Assembly (NCBI GenBank): GCA_963780345.1
Contig: CAWABU010000006.1
Location: 310,001 to 374,000, forward strand
Direction: 5' to 3'
Length of the DNA: 64,000 nucleotides
Origin: PALSA-693 sp963780345
GTDB lineage: Bacteria; Actinomycetota; Acidimicrobiia; Acidimicrobiales; Palsa-688
Both the position numbers and the translations under genes were made by a program. Below the pieces are notes generated by a model. That model made no database searches and had not been told where the DNA came from. It worked only from the letters and a program-made list of their open reading frames with translations. Positions 26,593 to 34,316 of the stretch are shown here, one piece after another (position 1 is the first letter of the stretch; the number at the start of each line of letters is the position of its first letter).

Positions 26593-28362
26593 CTACAAGT
26601 ACTGGCCGGTGGTCACCCGCTCGATGGAACGGCCGCCGGTGGTCTCGTCGCCCTGGGCCATGAGCGTCCGGATGTAGACGATGCGCTCGCCCTTCTTGCC
26701 CGAGATCTTGGCCCAGTCGTCGGGGTTCGTCGTGTTGGGCAGGTCCTCGTGCTCCTTGTACTCCTGCTTGATGGAGTCGAGGAGGTCCTGCGAGCGGATC
26801 CCGCGGCTCTCCCCTGCGATCACCCGCTTGATGGCCAGCTTCTTGGCCCGCCGGACGATGTTCTCGATCATGGCCCCCGACGAGAAATCCTTGTAATACA
26901 TGATTTCCTTGTCGCCGTTCTGGTAGGTCACCTCGAGGAACTGGTTGTGTTCGTCCGCCTGATACATCTCGGCGACGGTCCGCTCGATCATGGCCTGCAC
27001 CGCCTTGGCCCGGTCGCCCCCACCGAGAGTGGTCACCTCGTCGGCGTCGAGAGGAAGATCGGGCGTCATGTAGCGAGCGAAGATCTGGGCCGCGGCTTCC
27101 TGGTCGGGCCGCTCGATTTTGATCTTGACGTCGAGGCGCCCGGGCCGGAGGATGGCCGGGTCGATCAGGTCCTCCCGGTTGGACGCGCCGATCACGATGA
27201 CGTTGCGCAGGGTCTCGACGCCGTCGATCTCGGCCAGCAGCTGGGGGACGATGGTGGATTCCATGTCCGAGCTGATCCCCGTGCCGCGAGTCCGGAACAG
27301 GGAGTCCATCTCGTCGAAGAAGACGATCACCGGCACGCCCTCCTCGCTCTTTTCCCGGGCTCGCTGGAACACCAGGCGGATCTGGCGCTCGGTCTCCCCC
27401 ACGTACTTGTTGAGTAGCTCGGGCCCCTTGATATTGAGGAAGTAGCTTCGAGCGGCCTTGTCGCCGGAGACCTCGGCCACCTTGGTGGCCAGCGAGTTGG
27501 CCACCGCCTTGGCGATGAGGGTCTTGCCGCAGCCTGGCGGCCCGTAGAGAAGGATCCCCTTCGGAGCGGGCAGCTTGTGCTCGACGAAGAGTTCCCGGTA
27601 GAGGAAGGGCAGCTCGACGGCGTCGGTGATGGCCTCGATCTGGTTGTCCAGCCCGCCGACGTCGGCGTAGGAGATGTCCGGGACCTCCTCGAGGATCAGC
27701 TCCTCGACCTCGGGCCGGGGCAGCTTCTCCAGCAGCAGGCCGGTCCGCGAGTCCATAAGGAGCGAGTCGCCCGATCGGATCTTCACCCCCTGCAGGCTGT
27801 CGGCCAACTCAACGACGCGCTCATCGTCGGCCCGCCCGACGATGATGGCCCTCAAGTCGTCGAGGACCTCCTTGAGAGTGACCACCTCACCGGACTGCTC
27901 GGCCGAACGGGCGAGGACCACGTTGAGCGACTCATTGAGCACTACCTCGGCGCCCCGCCGCAGCTCCGACGCCTCCTCGAGGGCCAGCTCGGGATGTAGG
28001 GCGACGCGGATCTTGCGCCCGCCGGAGAACACGTCGACCGTACCGTCGTCGTTGCGGGCCAGGAAGGTTCCGTAGGCGGCCGGCGGCTGGGTGAGCTTGT
28101 CGACCTCCTCCCGCAGGGCCGCGATGTGCTCCCGGGCCTCCCGAAGGGTGAAGGTCAGCCGCTCGTTTTGAGAGATGGCCTGCTGCAGTTGCCCCTTGGT
28201 TTCCAGCAGCTTCTCTTCCAGCGTGCGCACCCGCTTGGGCGCGTCCTGCATGCGGCGGCGCAGACCGAGGACCTCCTCCTCGAGCACCTTTGTCTGCTCG
28301 CGGAGATCTGCCACCTCGTGCTCGTAGGCGGCATTTTGGGCCGCCGCATCGGCGTCGCTCAC
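26593..28362 (-). CDS. mpa: Proteasome-activating AAA ATPase Mpa/ARC
   Basis: This hexameric unfoldase recognises Pup with its N-terminal coiled coil and threads substrates into the 20S core. From the GTG at 28362 it has 589 residues. This start is chosen for the AGGAG lying nine bases upstream; a GTG at 28410 would add 16. The coiled coil spans about residues 15-95 and OB-type domains 95-230. Walker A is GPPGCGKT (about 274-281), Walker B is VIVFFDEMDS, and the second-region arginines follow. The C-terminal GQYL carries the penultimate Tyr that docks into PrcA. It is divergent from a ferredoxin gene. Confidence 0.95.
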   Translation of the reverse strand: MSDADAAAQNAAYEHEVADLREQTKVLEEEVLGLRRRMQDAPKRVRTLEEKLLETKGQLQQAISQNERLTFTLREAREHIAALREEVDKLTQPPAAYGTFLARNDDGTVDVFSGGRKIRVALHPELALEEASELRRGAEVVLNESLNVVLARSAEQSGEVVTLKEVLDDLRAIIVGRADDERVVELADSLQGVKIRSGDSLLMDSRTGLLLEKLPRPEVEELILEEVPDISYADVGGLDNQIEAITDAVELPFLYRELFVEHKLPAPKGILLYGPPGCGKTLIAKAVANSLATKVAEVSGDKAARSYFLNIKGPELLNKYVGETERQIRLVFQRAREKSEEGVPVIVFFDEMDSLFRTRGTGISSDMESTIVPQLLAEIDGVETLRNVIVIGASNREDLIDPAILRPGRLDVKIKIERPDQEAAAQIFARYMTPDLPLDADEVTTLGGGDRAKAVQAMIERTVAEMYQADEHNQFLEVTYQNGDKEIMYYKDFSSGAMIENIVRRAKKLAIKRVIAGESRGIRSQDLLDSIKQEYKEHEDLPNTTNPDDWAKISGKKGERIVYIRTLMAQGDETTGGRSIERVTTGQYL

Positions 28363-28477
28363 TGGCCTCACTCCTGACTTGCGCACTGAACTTACCTCTA
28401 TCCTCGCCACAATCGCGAGATACCGTCGAGGTGTTATCCCGATGGCGGCGGCGGTAATCGACCGGCCAGAGGGATAG

Positions 28478-28536
28478 TTGACATTGGAAAGGGCCGGTCG
28501 GTACGGTCGTCCGCTAGCATTGGTTTAGCATTGGTT
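28478..28536 (+). promoter_or_regulatory. Sigma-70-like promoter and 11-bp tandem repeat before the ferredoxin gene
   Basis: TTGACA at 28478-28483 and TACGGT at 28502-28507, 18 bases apart, make a convincing promoter on the plus strand. Just downstream TAGCATTGGTT occurs twice head to tail (28515-28525 and 28526-28536), either a regulator site in the leader or a fresh duplication. Confidence 0.6.
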
Positions 28537-28596
28537 GTCGATGTACCACCGGTTAGTTGCCGGAGGACCAGCACACAGCGAGGCGAAGGCACAGCG

Positions 28597-28830
28597 ATGA
28601 AGGTCTGGATCGATCAGGATCTCTGCACCGGCGACGGGCTCTGCGAAGAGATCGCGCCGGCCGTGTTCACCCTGCTCGACGACGGCCTTTCGTACGTCAA
28701 AGAGGGCGACAAGATCTTCGACGACCCCGGCGGCCACGAGGGGTTGGCCGTGGTCCCCGAGGGCATGGAGGACGCGACACGCGAGTCCGCCGAGGAGTGC
28801 CCCGGGGAGTGCATCTTCATAGAGGAGTAG
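28597..28830 (+). CDS. Small [3Fe-4S]/[4Fe-4S]-type ferredoxin
   Basis: This is a 77-residue acidic ferredoxin. The N-terminal cluster motif is DLCTGDGLCEEIAPAVF, where a GD-x-L-C arrangement replaces one usual cysteine, as in [3Fe-4S] ferredoxins that serve cytochromes P450. The final cysteines are in ECPGECIFIEE. It would carry single electrons in the cytosol. The ATG at 28597 follows GAAGG; an in-frame upstream start at 28531 adds an unlikely Arg-rich stretch. No P450 gene is in the window, so the partner is unknown. Confidence 0.85.
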   Translation: MKVWIDQDLCTGDGLCEEIAPAVFTLLDDGLSYVKEGDKIFDDPGGHEGLAVVPEGMEDATRESAEECPGECIFIEE

Positions 28831-29047
28831 CGCGGTGGGCCCGGGCGGTGGGTCGGATGGGTCCAATAGGGAGGCAACGAGTCGCCGATGGGCGCCTCGT
28901 CGGTGGGTCACGCCCGCACCTGCGGCCAGGGTCGGGAGGCCGACACCAGCCAGCCATCGGGGGCGACACATGGGTCGGCAAGGTCCGATCGGGCGGCGGG
29001 ACGGGCCGCGAGGCCAGCGCTCTGGCCGGGTCAATCGGTCAAGCAGA

Positions 29048-30223
29048 TCAGCTGGTGAGACAGGGCCCGGTCGAGGTCCCCGCCGGGTGCTGGGCCTCCC
29101 TCAGGCCGGCTTCGAGCTCGGTGATGCTCAGGGCGTAGGAGGTTGAGGGCTGGTCGGCGGAGATGGCGAAGGCCACGCCGATGACGTCGCCGGTGGGGCT
29201 GACGAGCGGTCCGCCCGAATCCCCGTGGGCCAGGGCGGCGGCGAGAACCAGGACGTTCCGTGTGGTGTTGGCGCTGTCGTAGAGGTCCTTCCCGACGGCC
29301 TGGATGTCCTGGGCCACCCGGGCGGGGGTGACGACAACCTGGTCGACGCCGTCGGGGTGGCCGAAGACGGCTCCGGTTGCTCCGGCATGCGCCACCTTGA
29401 GCGGCAGGGGCGACTGGTCCAGGGAGCCGACCGACAGCAGGGCCAGGTCGCGGCGGGGATCGAACATCACCACCGTCGCCGCCAGGCGACGCCCGGAGGG
29501 CAGCAGGACCGAGGTCTGCCCGGGCGGTTCGCCGGCCACCACGTGGGCATTGGTCACTACCAGGTCGGGGGCGACTGTGAAGCCGCTTCCCTCGAAGATG
29601 CGGCTGCACGCCTGCCCCTCCACCTTGACCGTGGAAGCCTCCACCGCCCGGATGACGGCGGAGGACAACCCGCTGGCGGCCGGCGGCGGGCCGGCCGGGG
29701 CGCCGGGGTGAAGGACCGCGAACACCTGCGGGGCGTCCTGGCCGATCAGGCGCCGGAGCACCTGCAGGGCGTCGGGCGGGTTCGGCAGGTTGCCCGATAC
29801 CCACCGCGAGATCCCGGAGTCGGCGGTCGCCCGGGCCGGCCAGCCCGGCACCGAGGCGATCGACGGCAGGAGCAACCACAGCGCCACGATCACCCCGACG
29901 ATCCCCGTGCCCGCCCCTACCACCCGGTCCGCCTGTTGGACCGGGCCCCCGGGCAAGGCCCGGTGCAGTCGCGACCCCACGATCAGGCCGAGCGCCTGGC
30001 CGATGACCGCCCCTCCGACCAGGATCAACACCGCGACCGCGAGCTGGGTGCCGGGTGACGCGGTGCTGATACGGATCAGCACCGAGGGCAGGATCCGGAT
30101 GGCCACATAGAAGCCGAGAGCGAGGCCCAGCCAGGAAGCAACCCGGCCAAAAAACCCGAGCCGGTAGCCGCCCACGGCCGCGACCACGGCCACGATGATC
30201 ACGATCAGATCGAGGGTGTCCAT
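29048..30223 (-). CDS. marP: MarP-like membrane serine protease
   Basis: This 391-residue protein combines a CvpA-type membrane domain of four helices (residues 1-150) with an extracytoplasmic trypsin-like protease domain. The triad is visible: His in VTNAHVVAG, Asp in DPRRDLALL and Ser in GDSGGPLV. This is the arrangement of mycobacterial MarP (about 397 residues), which protects against acid and oxidative stress through cell-wall remodelling. The ATG at 30223 begins the first helix, and the open frame continues far upstream out of register with trmI and is not coding there. Redox cysteines are present around the protease domain (QACSRIF and the C-terminal GPCLTS). Confidence 0.9.
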   Translation of the reverse strand: MDTLDLIVIIVAVVAAVGGYRLGFFGRVASWLGLALGFYVAIRILPSVLIRISTASPGTQLAVAVLILVGGAVIGQALGLIVGSRLHRALPGGPVQQADRVVGAGTGIVGVIVALWLLLPSIASVPGWPARATADSGISRWVSGNLPNPPDALQVLRRLIGQDAPQVFAVLHPGAPAGPPPAASGLSSAVIRAVEASTVKVEGQACSRIFEGSGFTVAPDLVVTNAHVVAGEPPGQTSVLLPSGRRLAATVVMFDPRRDLALLSVGSLDQSPLPLKVAHAGATGAVFGHPDGVDQVVVTPARVAQDIQAVGKDLYDSANTTRNVLVLAAALAHGDSGGPLVSPTGDVIGVAFAISADQPSTSYALSITELEAGLREAQHPAGTSTGPCLTS

Positions 30224-30309
30224 CCCCGGCTCAGAGGTCGGAGGGCTCGTCCGGGCGGGGCGGGCTCGGCCGCAAGGCGCCCGGTAGGGGCCGGCCCAGC
30301 TGCCGCTGG

Positions 30310-31299
30310 TCAGGCGGTTGCGCCTGGTCCGGCGGTAGCGGCTGGACCGGCGGTTGCGCCTGGTCGGCGAGCGGCTGGACCGGCGGTTGCGCCTGGCCGG
30401 CGCAAGGCCTGCCGGCGGTTGGCCTGGCGGCGAAGGCCCTGGTCCGGCGGGTGCGCCTGGCCCGCCGGTCCAACCGGGCCCGGCAGTTGAGCCTGCTCCG
30501 CCGGCGAATGGCCGGGTGGAGACGGGGCCGCGCCGAGCAGTCGGGCTGAAGTGAGGAAGCCGGTATGGGCCACCATCCGGTGGTCGGGCCGAACCGACTG
30601 CCCTTCCACATGCCAGCTCCGCTGCAACACCTCGATCGTCTCGGCCAAACCGAACGCGCTGCGCTCGAGGGTGTCCCGGTAGGTGCTGACCTGGCCGATG
30701 GTGGGCAGGTAGGCGACCAAAATGCCGCCCGGGCGCAGCGCCGTCTCGGCGGCCTTGATGACCCGCCAGGGCTCGGGGAGATCCAGCACGGCCCGGTCGA
30801 AGCCGGTCTCGTCCACCCCGTCGTAGGCATCCCGGATCTCGACGCGGTAGCGGTCCAGGGCGCCAGCGCCGAGGAAAGCGGCCACGTTGGCCTGGGCCCG
30901 AGCCGCGAAGTCGGGCCGCAACTCGTAGCCGGTCACCTCCGCGCCGGCGCGCAACAGGGCCATCGAGAGGGCGCCCGACCCGAGACCCGATTCGAAGACC
31001 CGGGCGCCGGGGAACACGTCCGCCATGATCAGGATCGGGCCGAGGTCCTTGGGGTAGATGACCTGGGCACCCCGCGGCATCTTGAGCACCACTTCGGCCA
31101 GGGTGGGCCGGACGGCGATGAAGCGGGAGCCTCGGGTCGACCGCGCCACCCAGCCCTCCTCGCGGCCGATCAGGTCGTCGTGGGGTACCGGTCCGGCGTG
31201 GGTGTGGAACTCGCCGCCCGCGGCGAGCTGGACCAGATAGCGGCGTCCCTTGGTGTCGAAGAGCAGGACCCGTTCGCCGGCCTCGAACGGACGGCTCAC
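30310..31299 (-). CDS. trmI: tRNA (adenine-58-N1)-methyltransferase TrmI
   Basis: This class I SAM-dependent methyltransferase makes m1A58 in the tRNA T-loop. The N-terminal small domain is followed by the SAM motif VFESGLGSGALSMAL, then VTGYELRPDFA, and the catalytic-region LDLPEPWRV, all typical of TrmI. The core ends near residue 255, and the remaining 75 residues are Pro/Gln/Ala-rich and encoded by GC-rich repeats (30310-30530), absent from ordinary TrmI. It overlaps ttuA by four bases. TrmI and TtuA both modify the tRNA T-loop (positions 58 and 54), so their coupling is functionally sensible. Confidence 0.9.
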   Translation of the reverse strand: MSRPFEAGERVLLFDTKGRRYLVQLAAGGEFHTHAGPVPHDDLIGREEGWVARSTRGSRFIAVRPTLAEVVLKMPRGAQVIYPKDLGPILIMADVFPGARVFESGLGSGALSMALLRAGAEVTGYELRPDFAARAQANVAAFLGAGALDRYRVEIRDAYDGVDETGFDRAVLDLPEPWRVIKAAETALRPGGILVAYLPTIGQVSTYRDTLERSAFGLAETIEVLQRSWHVEGQSVRPDHRMVAHTGFLTSARLLGAAPSPPGHSPAEQAQLPGPVGPAGQAHPPDQGLRRQANRRQALRRPGATAGPAARRPGATAGPAATAGPGATA

Positions 31300-32276
31300 G
31301 ATCGCCCTTTCTCGACCGGGGGCCGTCCTTCCGGGCGGCCTTTCCTCCTGGATGGCCCTTGCTCATGAGCGGAGCCGCCGGCGGCGCGCTGGACGAGCTT
31401 GCAGAAGGCGCAGAGTTCGCTGACGGTGGGCGCCCCGCATCCGGGGCACGGGTGTAGTCCGGCCCGCTCCTCCTCGGCGTGCGGCTGCACCAGGGCGGCC
31501 ATGCGGTCGAGGAACCCGAAATAGAAAGCAGCCTTGGAGCCCGGTGAGGTCACCTCGATGCCGTTGAGGGCTTCCTTGTAGCCGAGATGCCGGTTGCCGG
31601 CCGCCATCGGGCACTCCTCCACGATGTAATCGATGCCACGCAGCACGCAGTACGCGGCCATCTCCCGCTCCCCCAGCCGGATCAACGGCTTGACTTTGCG
31701 GGCGAAGCCATGACTGGCGGGAAGGATCGGGTACTGGCGGCCGAGGTAGGCGAGGTCCCAGCGCAGCACGTTGCCGAAGAGCACGGCCGCCTCGTCGTCG
31801 AGATTGTGGCCGGTGGCGATCACGTCGTAGCCGCCGTCGAGGGCGGCCTGGTTGAAGAGATGCCGCTTGGAGAGCCCGCACGCCGAACAGGGGGCCCGGC
31901 GGGCCGCCGCTGCACCCGTCGGAACGTCAAACCCGAACTGGCCGGGAATGTCGATCTCCACCAGCTTGGCCTGTCGGCGCTCGGCGAAGGCCCGGGCATA
32001 ACTGCCGGACTCGTCGCTGTACTCCCCGATCCCCAGGCCCAGGTACAGCCCGTCGGCAGCCATCCCCAGGTCGAGGAGCAGGTCCCACAGGGCCAGGGAA
32101 TCTTTGCCGCCCGACACTGCGACCAGCACCCGCTCCCCCTCGCCGATCATGTCGAAAGCCTCGATGGCCCGGCGCACCTGCTCCTGGCAATGGCGCACGA
32201 AGCACGGGGCACAGAAGGCCGCGTTGTGACGGCGAATGTCGATCACCGCCGGCTCCCGGCAGGCCCGGCACTTCAT
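31296..32276 (-). CDS. ttuA: tRNA-5-methyluridine(54) 2-sulfurtransferase TtuA
   Basis: This 326-residue ATP-pyrophosphatase thiolates tRNA. An N-terminal zinc ribbon (CRACREPAV and CAPCFVRHC) precedes the PP-loop VAVSGGKDSLALWD, the cluster cysteines in APCSACGLSKRH and EECPMAAGN, and a C-terminal zinc ribbon (CPGCGAP and CAFCK). This matches TtuA, which makes 2-thio-ribothymidine at position 54 using sulfur carried by TtuB. The gene overlaps its partner upstream (ATGA) and trmI downstream. s2T54 stabilises tRNA at high temperature, so the pair hints at a thermotolerant ancestry, which is inference. Confidence 0.88.
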   Translation of the reverse strand: MKCRACREPAVIDIRRHNAAFCAPCFVRHCQEQVRRAIEAFDMIGEGERVLVAVSGGKDSLALWDLLLDLGMAADGLYLGLGIGEYSDESGSYARAFAERRQAKLVEIDIPGQFGFDVPTGAAAARRAPCSACGLSKRHLFNQAALDGGYDVIATGHNLDDEAAVLFGNVLRWDLAYLGRQYPILPASHGFARKVKPLIRLGEREMAAYCVLRGIDYIVEECPMAAGNRHLGYKEALNGIEVTSPGSKAAFYFGFLDRMAALVQPHAEEERAGLHPCPGCGAPTVSELCAFCKLVQRAAGGSAHEQGPSRRKGRPEGRPPVEKGRS

Positions 32277-32488
32277 CGCGTCACCCCGTCACCGGCCCCG
32301 CCGGAGATCACCGGCCGCACCTCGATCGTCGATCCCTCCGCCAGGAAGGCGTCGCCGGTGACCAGCGTTCCGTCCACGATGACCAGCACCGACTCGCGGT
32401 TGAGGTCGAAGCGGTCGAGCAACGCCTGCACGGCCAGAGGGCCGGCCACCTCCACCTCCCGACGCGGATTGCGCAAAAGGACCTTCAC
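32273..32488 (-). CDS. ttuB: ThiS/TtuB-like sulfur carrier with residues after Gly-Gly
   Basis: This 71-residue beta-grasp protein of the MoaD/ThiS family would be the sulfur carrier for TtuA. The GTG at 32488 starts VKVLLRNPRREVEVAGPLAV, and the C terminus reads IEVRPVISGG followed by AGDGVTR. Family members normally end in Gly-Gly, whose carboxylate is adenylated and thiolated. Seven extra residues would block this unless they are removed. Its stop overlaps the ttuA start by an ATGA. A frameshift error hiding a normal stop is possible, but the overlap with ttuA argues against it. Confidence 0.8.
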   Translation of the reverse strand: MKVLLRNPRREVEVAGPLAVQALLDRFDLNRESVLVIVDGTLVTGDAFLAEGSTIEVRPVISGGAGDGVTR

Positions 32489-32520
32489 GCTTCCATTGTG
32501 ACGCCACCTCCGCCCCCGCC

Positions 32521-32556
32521 GGGCTCGGTGGGCTCGGTGGGCTCGGTGGGCTCGGT
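32521..32556. repeat. Four tandem copies of GGGCTCGGT
   Basis: The 9-bp unit repeats exactly at 32521, 32530, 32539 and 32548, and a diverged fifth copy runs into the stop codon of the next gene. It lies in the short space between the 70-residue membrane protein gene and ttuB. Confidence 0.9.
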
Positions 32557-32559
32557 GGG

Positions 32560-32772
32560 CTAGCGCCGCAGCTGGCTGATCTCGAACACCTCGTCGGGTT
32601 TGAGGTCGGCGCGCATGACCACCCCCACGTCGCGCTGCATGGCCCGCCCGGCCAGATGGGCGAGCAGGGCCAGGGCGCCGAGGACCAGCCAGACGGGGCT
32701 GCCGCCGAGGACGCCGCGGTCGAAGCCCAGGCGCATGCCTTTTCGCAACATCGAACTCCACAGGTACGCCAT
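32560..32772 (-). CDS. Small membrane protein
   Basis: This 70-residue protein has one clear hydrophobic helix (SPVWLVLGALALLAHLAGRA) near residues 25-44, an N-terminal basic segment (MLRKGMRLGFDRG) and a polar C terminus. It is not recognised as a named family. It is one of three small membrane proteins in a row (32560-33390) on the same strand, ten bases downstream of the next, probably cotranscribed with ttuB-ttuA-trmI. Confidence 0.65.
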   Translation of the reverse strand: MAYLWSSMLRKGMRLGFDRGVLGGSPVWLVLGALALLAHLAGRAMQRDVGVVMRADLKPDEVFEISQLRR

Positions 32773-32782
32773 GGTCGCCTGC

Positions 32783-33037
32783 TCAGAGCCGCCGGATCTC
32801 GACCCATGAAGACTTGCTGCGGCCCCGGCTGCGGCCCAGGAGGAAGGCCACGATCACGAGCAGAACCACGCCGCCGACCGCGGCATAGGCCACGACCGGT
32901 CGGGCCTGCTCGGCGGTTTCGTCCACCTCACCCCGGATCTCGCCCAGCTTGGACCGAATGTCGGTGAGCTGCACCCGGCCGTTTGGCCCGCTGCCGGAAA
33001 CCGGTACCAGCTTGACTCCCGGGAGCTTGAGGCTCAT
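32783..33037 (-). CDS. Small single-pass membrane protein
   Basis: This 84-residue protein has a soluble N-terminal part that includes LTDIRSKLGEIRGEVDETAE, a likely short coiled coil. One transmembrane helix (VVAYAAVGGVVLLVIVAFLL) follows, and the end is basic (GRSRGRSK). It overlaps the holin-like gene by four bases (ATGA), so the two are translated together. Its layout resembles DUF3618-type partners often found beside DUF1469 holin-like proteins, but I cannot confirm the family. Confidence 0.7.
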   Translation of the reverse strand: MSLKLPGVKLVPVSGSGPNGRVQLTDIRSKLGEIRGEVDETAEQARPVVAYAAVGGVVLLVIVAFLLGRSRGRSKSSWVEIRRL

Positions 33038-33390
33038 CGCTGCGGATCCCCCCTGAGGCTGCGACCGTTGGACCGGGTGATGCGGAACACCGCCCAGCCG
33101 GCGCCGAGGCCGGCGACAAGGAACCCTCCGAAGTACGGGATGAACGTCAGGCTGCCGCTCAGGTGTCCCCCCGTCTCGGCCTGGATGGCCCGGATGGCGG
33201 CCAGGGCCAGCAGCCCTCCTCCAAGGGCGAGCAGTAGGGCGCCCACGAAGCCGAGGGCGATGTACCGCCCTAGCGACTTGATCGGGTCGAGGGTCTCCTG
33301 CTTGAAGTAGGCGACAGTCAGGCTGACGAATTCGTCCACCAGAGTTCCAAACGACCGTCCGCGGACGGCGTCAGGCGCGGTTGCGGTCAC
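33034..33390 (-). CDS. Holin-X/DUF1469-like membrane protein
   Basis: The product has 118 residues from the GTG at 33390, where AAGGATCG upstream is a fair ribosome-binding site. An amphipathic helix (LVDEFVSLTVAYFKQETLDP) is followed by two transmembrane helices (ALGFVGALLLALGGGLLALA and FIPYFGGFLVAGLGAGWAVF). This is the form of the actinobacterial holin-X (DUF1469) family. Despite the name these are chromosomal housekeeping-type proteins of unknown role, and there is no prophage around it. The frame upstream of the GTG is not coding. Confidence 0.78.
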   Translation of the reverse strand: MTATAPDAVRGRSFGTLVDEFVSLTVAYFKQETLDPIKSLGRYIALGFVGALLLALGGGLLALAAIRAIQAETGGHLSGSLTFIPYFGGFLVAGLGAGWAVFRITRSNGRSLRGDPQR

Positions 33391-33403
33391 AAAGTCACGA
33401 TCC

Positions 33404-34027
33404 TTACCCGCCGCCGAGACGGAATGCAAGCATCTGACGGGCGTCGGCCGCCTGCTCGACCAGGGTGGCCAGCCGGACCGACCTCGGCGCCTCCAGCAGC
33501 CGCTGGCGGTCGAAGGCACCGAGGGGTGCGGCCGCGCAGAGCTGCCAGGTCCGTTGGGCCGGGTCGTCCACCAGCTCGAAGCCAGCCGGTGCGGCCGCCT
33601 CCCCCAGCTCGGCGGCCAGGGTCAGGGTCTCGCGGACCAGCTCCTCGGCCCGGGCGAGAGCGGGCCCGTCGACTGGATCCCACCCCGGTTCCGGCAGCTC
33701 CTCGACCCGGGCTTGCGGGAACGGGTCGTCGGGCAGCCATTCGACCACCCGGAAGCGCTCGGTGCCGGTGAACAACGCCATCCACCGGCCGTCGGGTGTC
33801 TGCTGGGCGGCGACCAGGCGACCGACCGTCCCGGTCGCCACCCGCTGATCTCCGCCACCGACCTCGTGGCCCCGTTCGATGAGGACCACGCCGAGCTCGC
33901 GAGGCGAGTCGGGATCGGTCAGCTGCCGCATGAGCTCCTGGTAGCGGGGCTCGAAGATGTGAAGGGGGAGCAACTGGGTCGGCATGAGCACGGTGCCGAG
34001 CGGGAACATCGGGAGCCGGCGGATCAC
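33404..34027 (-). CDS. Lon substrate-binding-domain protein
   Basis: This 207-residue protein consists of the Lon N-terminal (PUA-like) domain alone. LPMFPLGTVLMPTQLLPLHI and FEPRYQELM are the domain signature, followed by GVVLIERGHEVGG and a helical C-terminal part. There is no AAA or protease domain, so it may act as an adaptor or substrate-binding protein. It starts with a GTG at 34027 that overlaps the stop of a short upstream frame (34024). It is 13 bases upstream of the holin-like gene. Confidence 0.85.
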   Translation of the reverse strand: MIRRLPMFPLGTVLMPTQLLPLHIFEPRYQELMRQLTDPDSPRELGVVLIERGHEVGGGDQRVATGTVGRLVAAQQTPDGRWMALFTGTERFRVVEWLPDDPFPQARVEELPEPGWDPVDGPALARAEELVRETLTLAAELGEAAAPAGFELVDDPAQRTWQLCAAAPLGAFDRQRLLEAPRSVRLATLVEQAADARQMLAFRLGGG

Positions 34028-34212
34028 GGGCGCGGCTCGATGTCGGCGAGGGAGGGCGACCTCGGATGGCCGGGGAGGGCCACCCCGATCCGATCGGCGA
34101 CGGCTTCGCCGGGTAACCGGTTGAAGGTCAGCGAGAACACTATGGGCGCCGTAAGGGTTCCGGCCCCGGCGGTCGCCCACCCGGCCGCCCGCGCCCCCGA
34201 GAGCAGGGTCAT
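34024..34212 (-). CDS. Possible 62-residue protein coupled to the Lon-domain gene
   Basis: A short frame from the ATG at 34212, preceded by GGCGAGGT, ends in a TGA that overlaps the GTG start of the Lon-domain gene. This is the pattern this genome uses for coupled genes. The sequence (for example GAGTLTAPIVFSLTFNRLPG) shows one hydrophobic patch and nothing recognisable. It may be real or a chance frame. Confidence 0.35.
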   Translation of the reverse strand: MTLLSGARAAGWATAGAGTLTAPIVFSLTFNRLPGEAVADRIGVALPGHPRSPSLADIEPRP

Positions 34213-34316
34213 GGGGACCTCGCCCGCCCCGGTGCAGTGCCGGCCCATTCCTGCCAGCGTAGACTTGGCGGCCGGGGTGAACGTCTACCATCTGGTCAGG
34301 CGGGTAGCGTGGACAG

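Noticed and set aside
30224..31366. Long N-terminal extension of the marP frame, up to 772 codons
   Set aside because: It runs out of register through trmI, which has all its methyltransferase motifs in another frame. The marP ATG at 30223 opens directly into the first membrane helix.
33034..33390. Prophage holin
   Set aside because: The protein matches the chromosomal holin-X/DUF1469 type. No endolysin, structural phage gene or attachment site is nearby.
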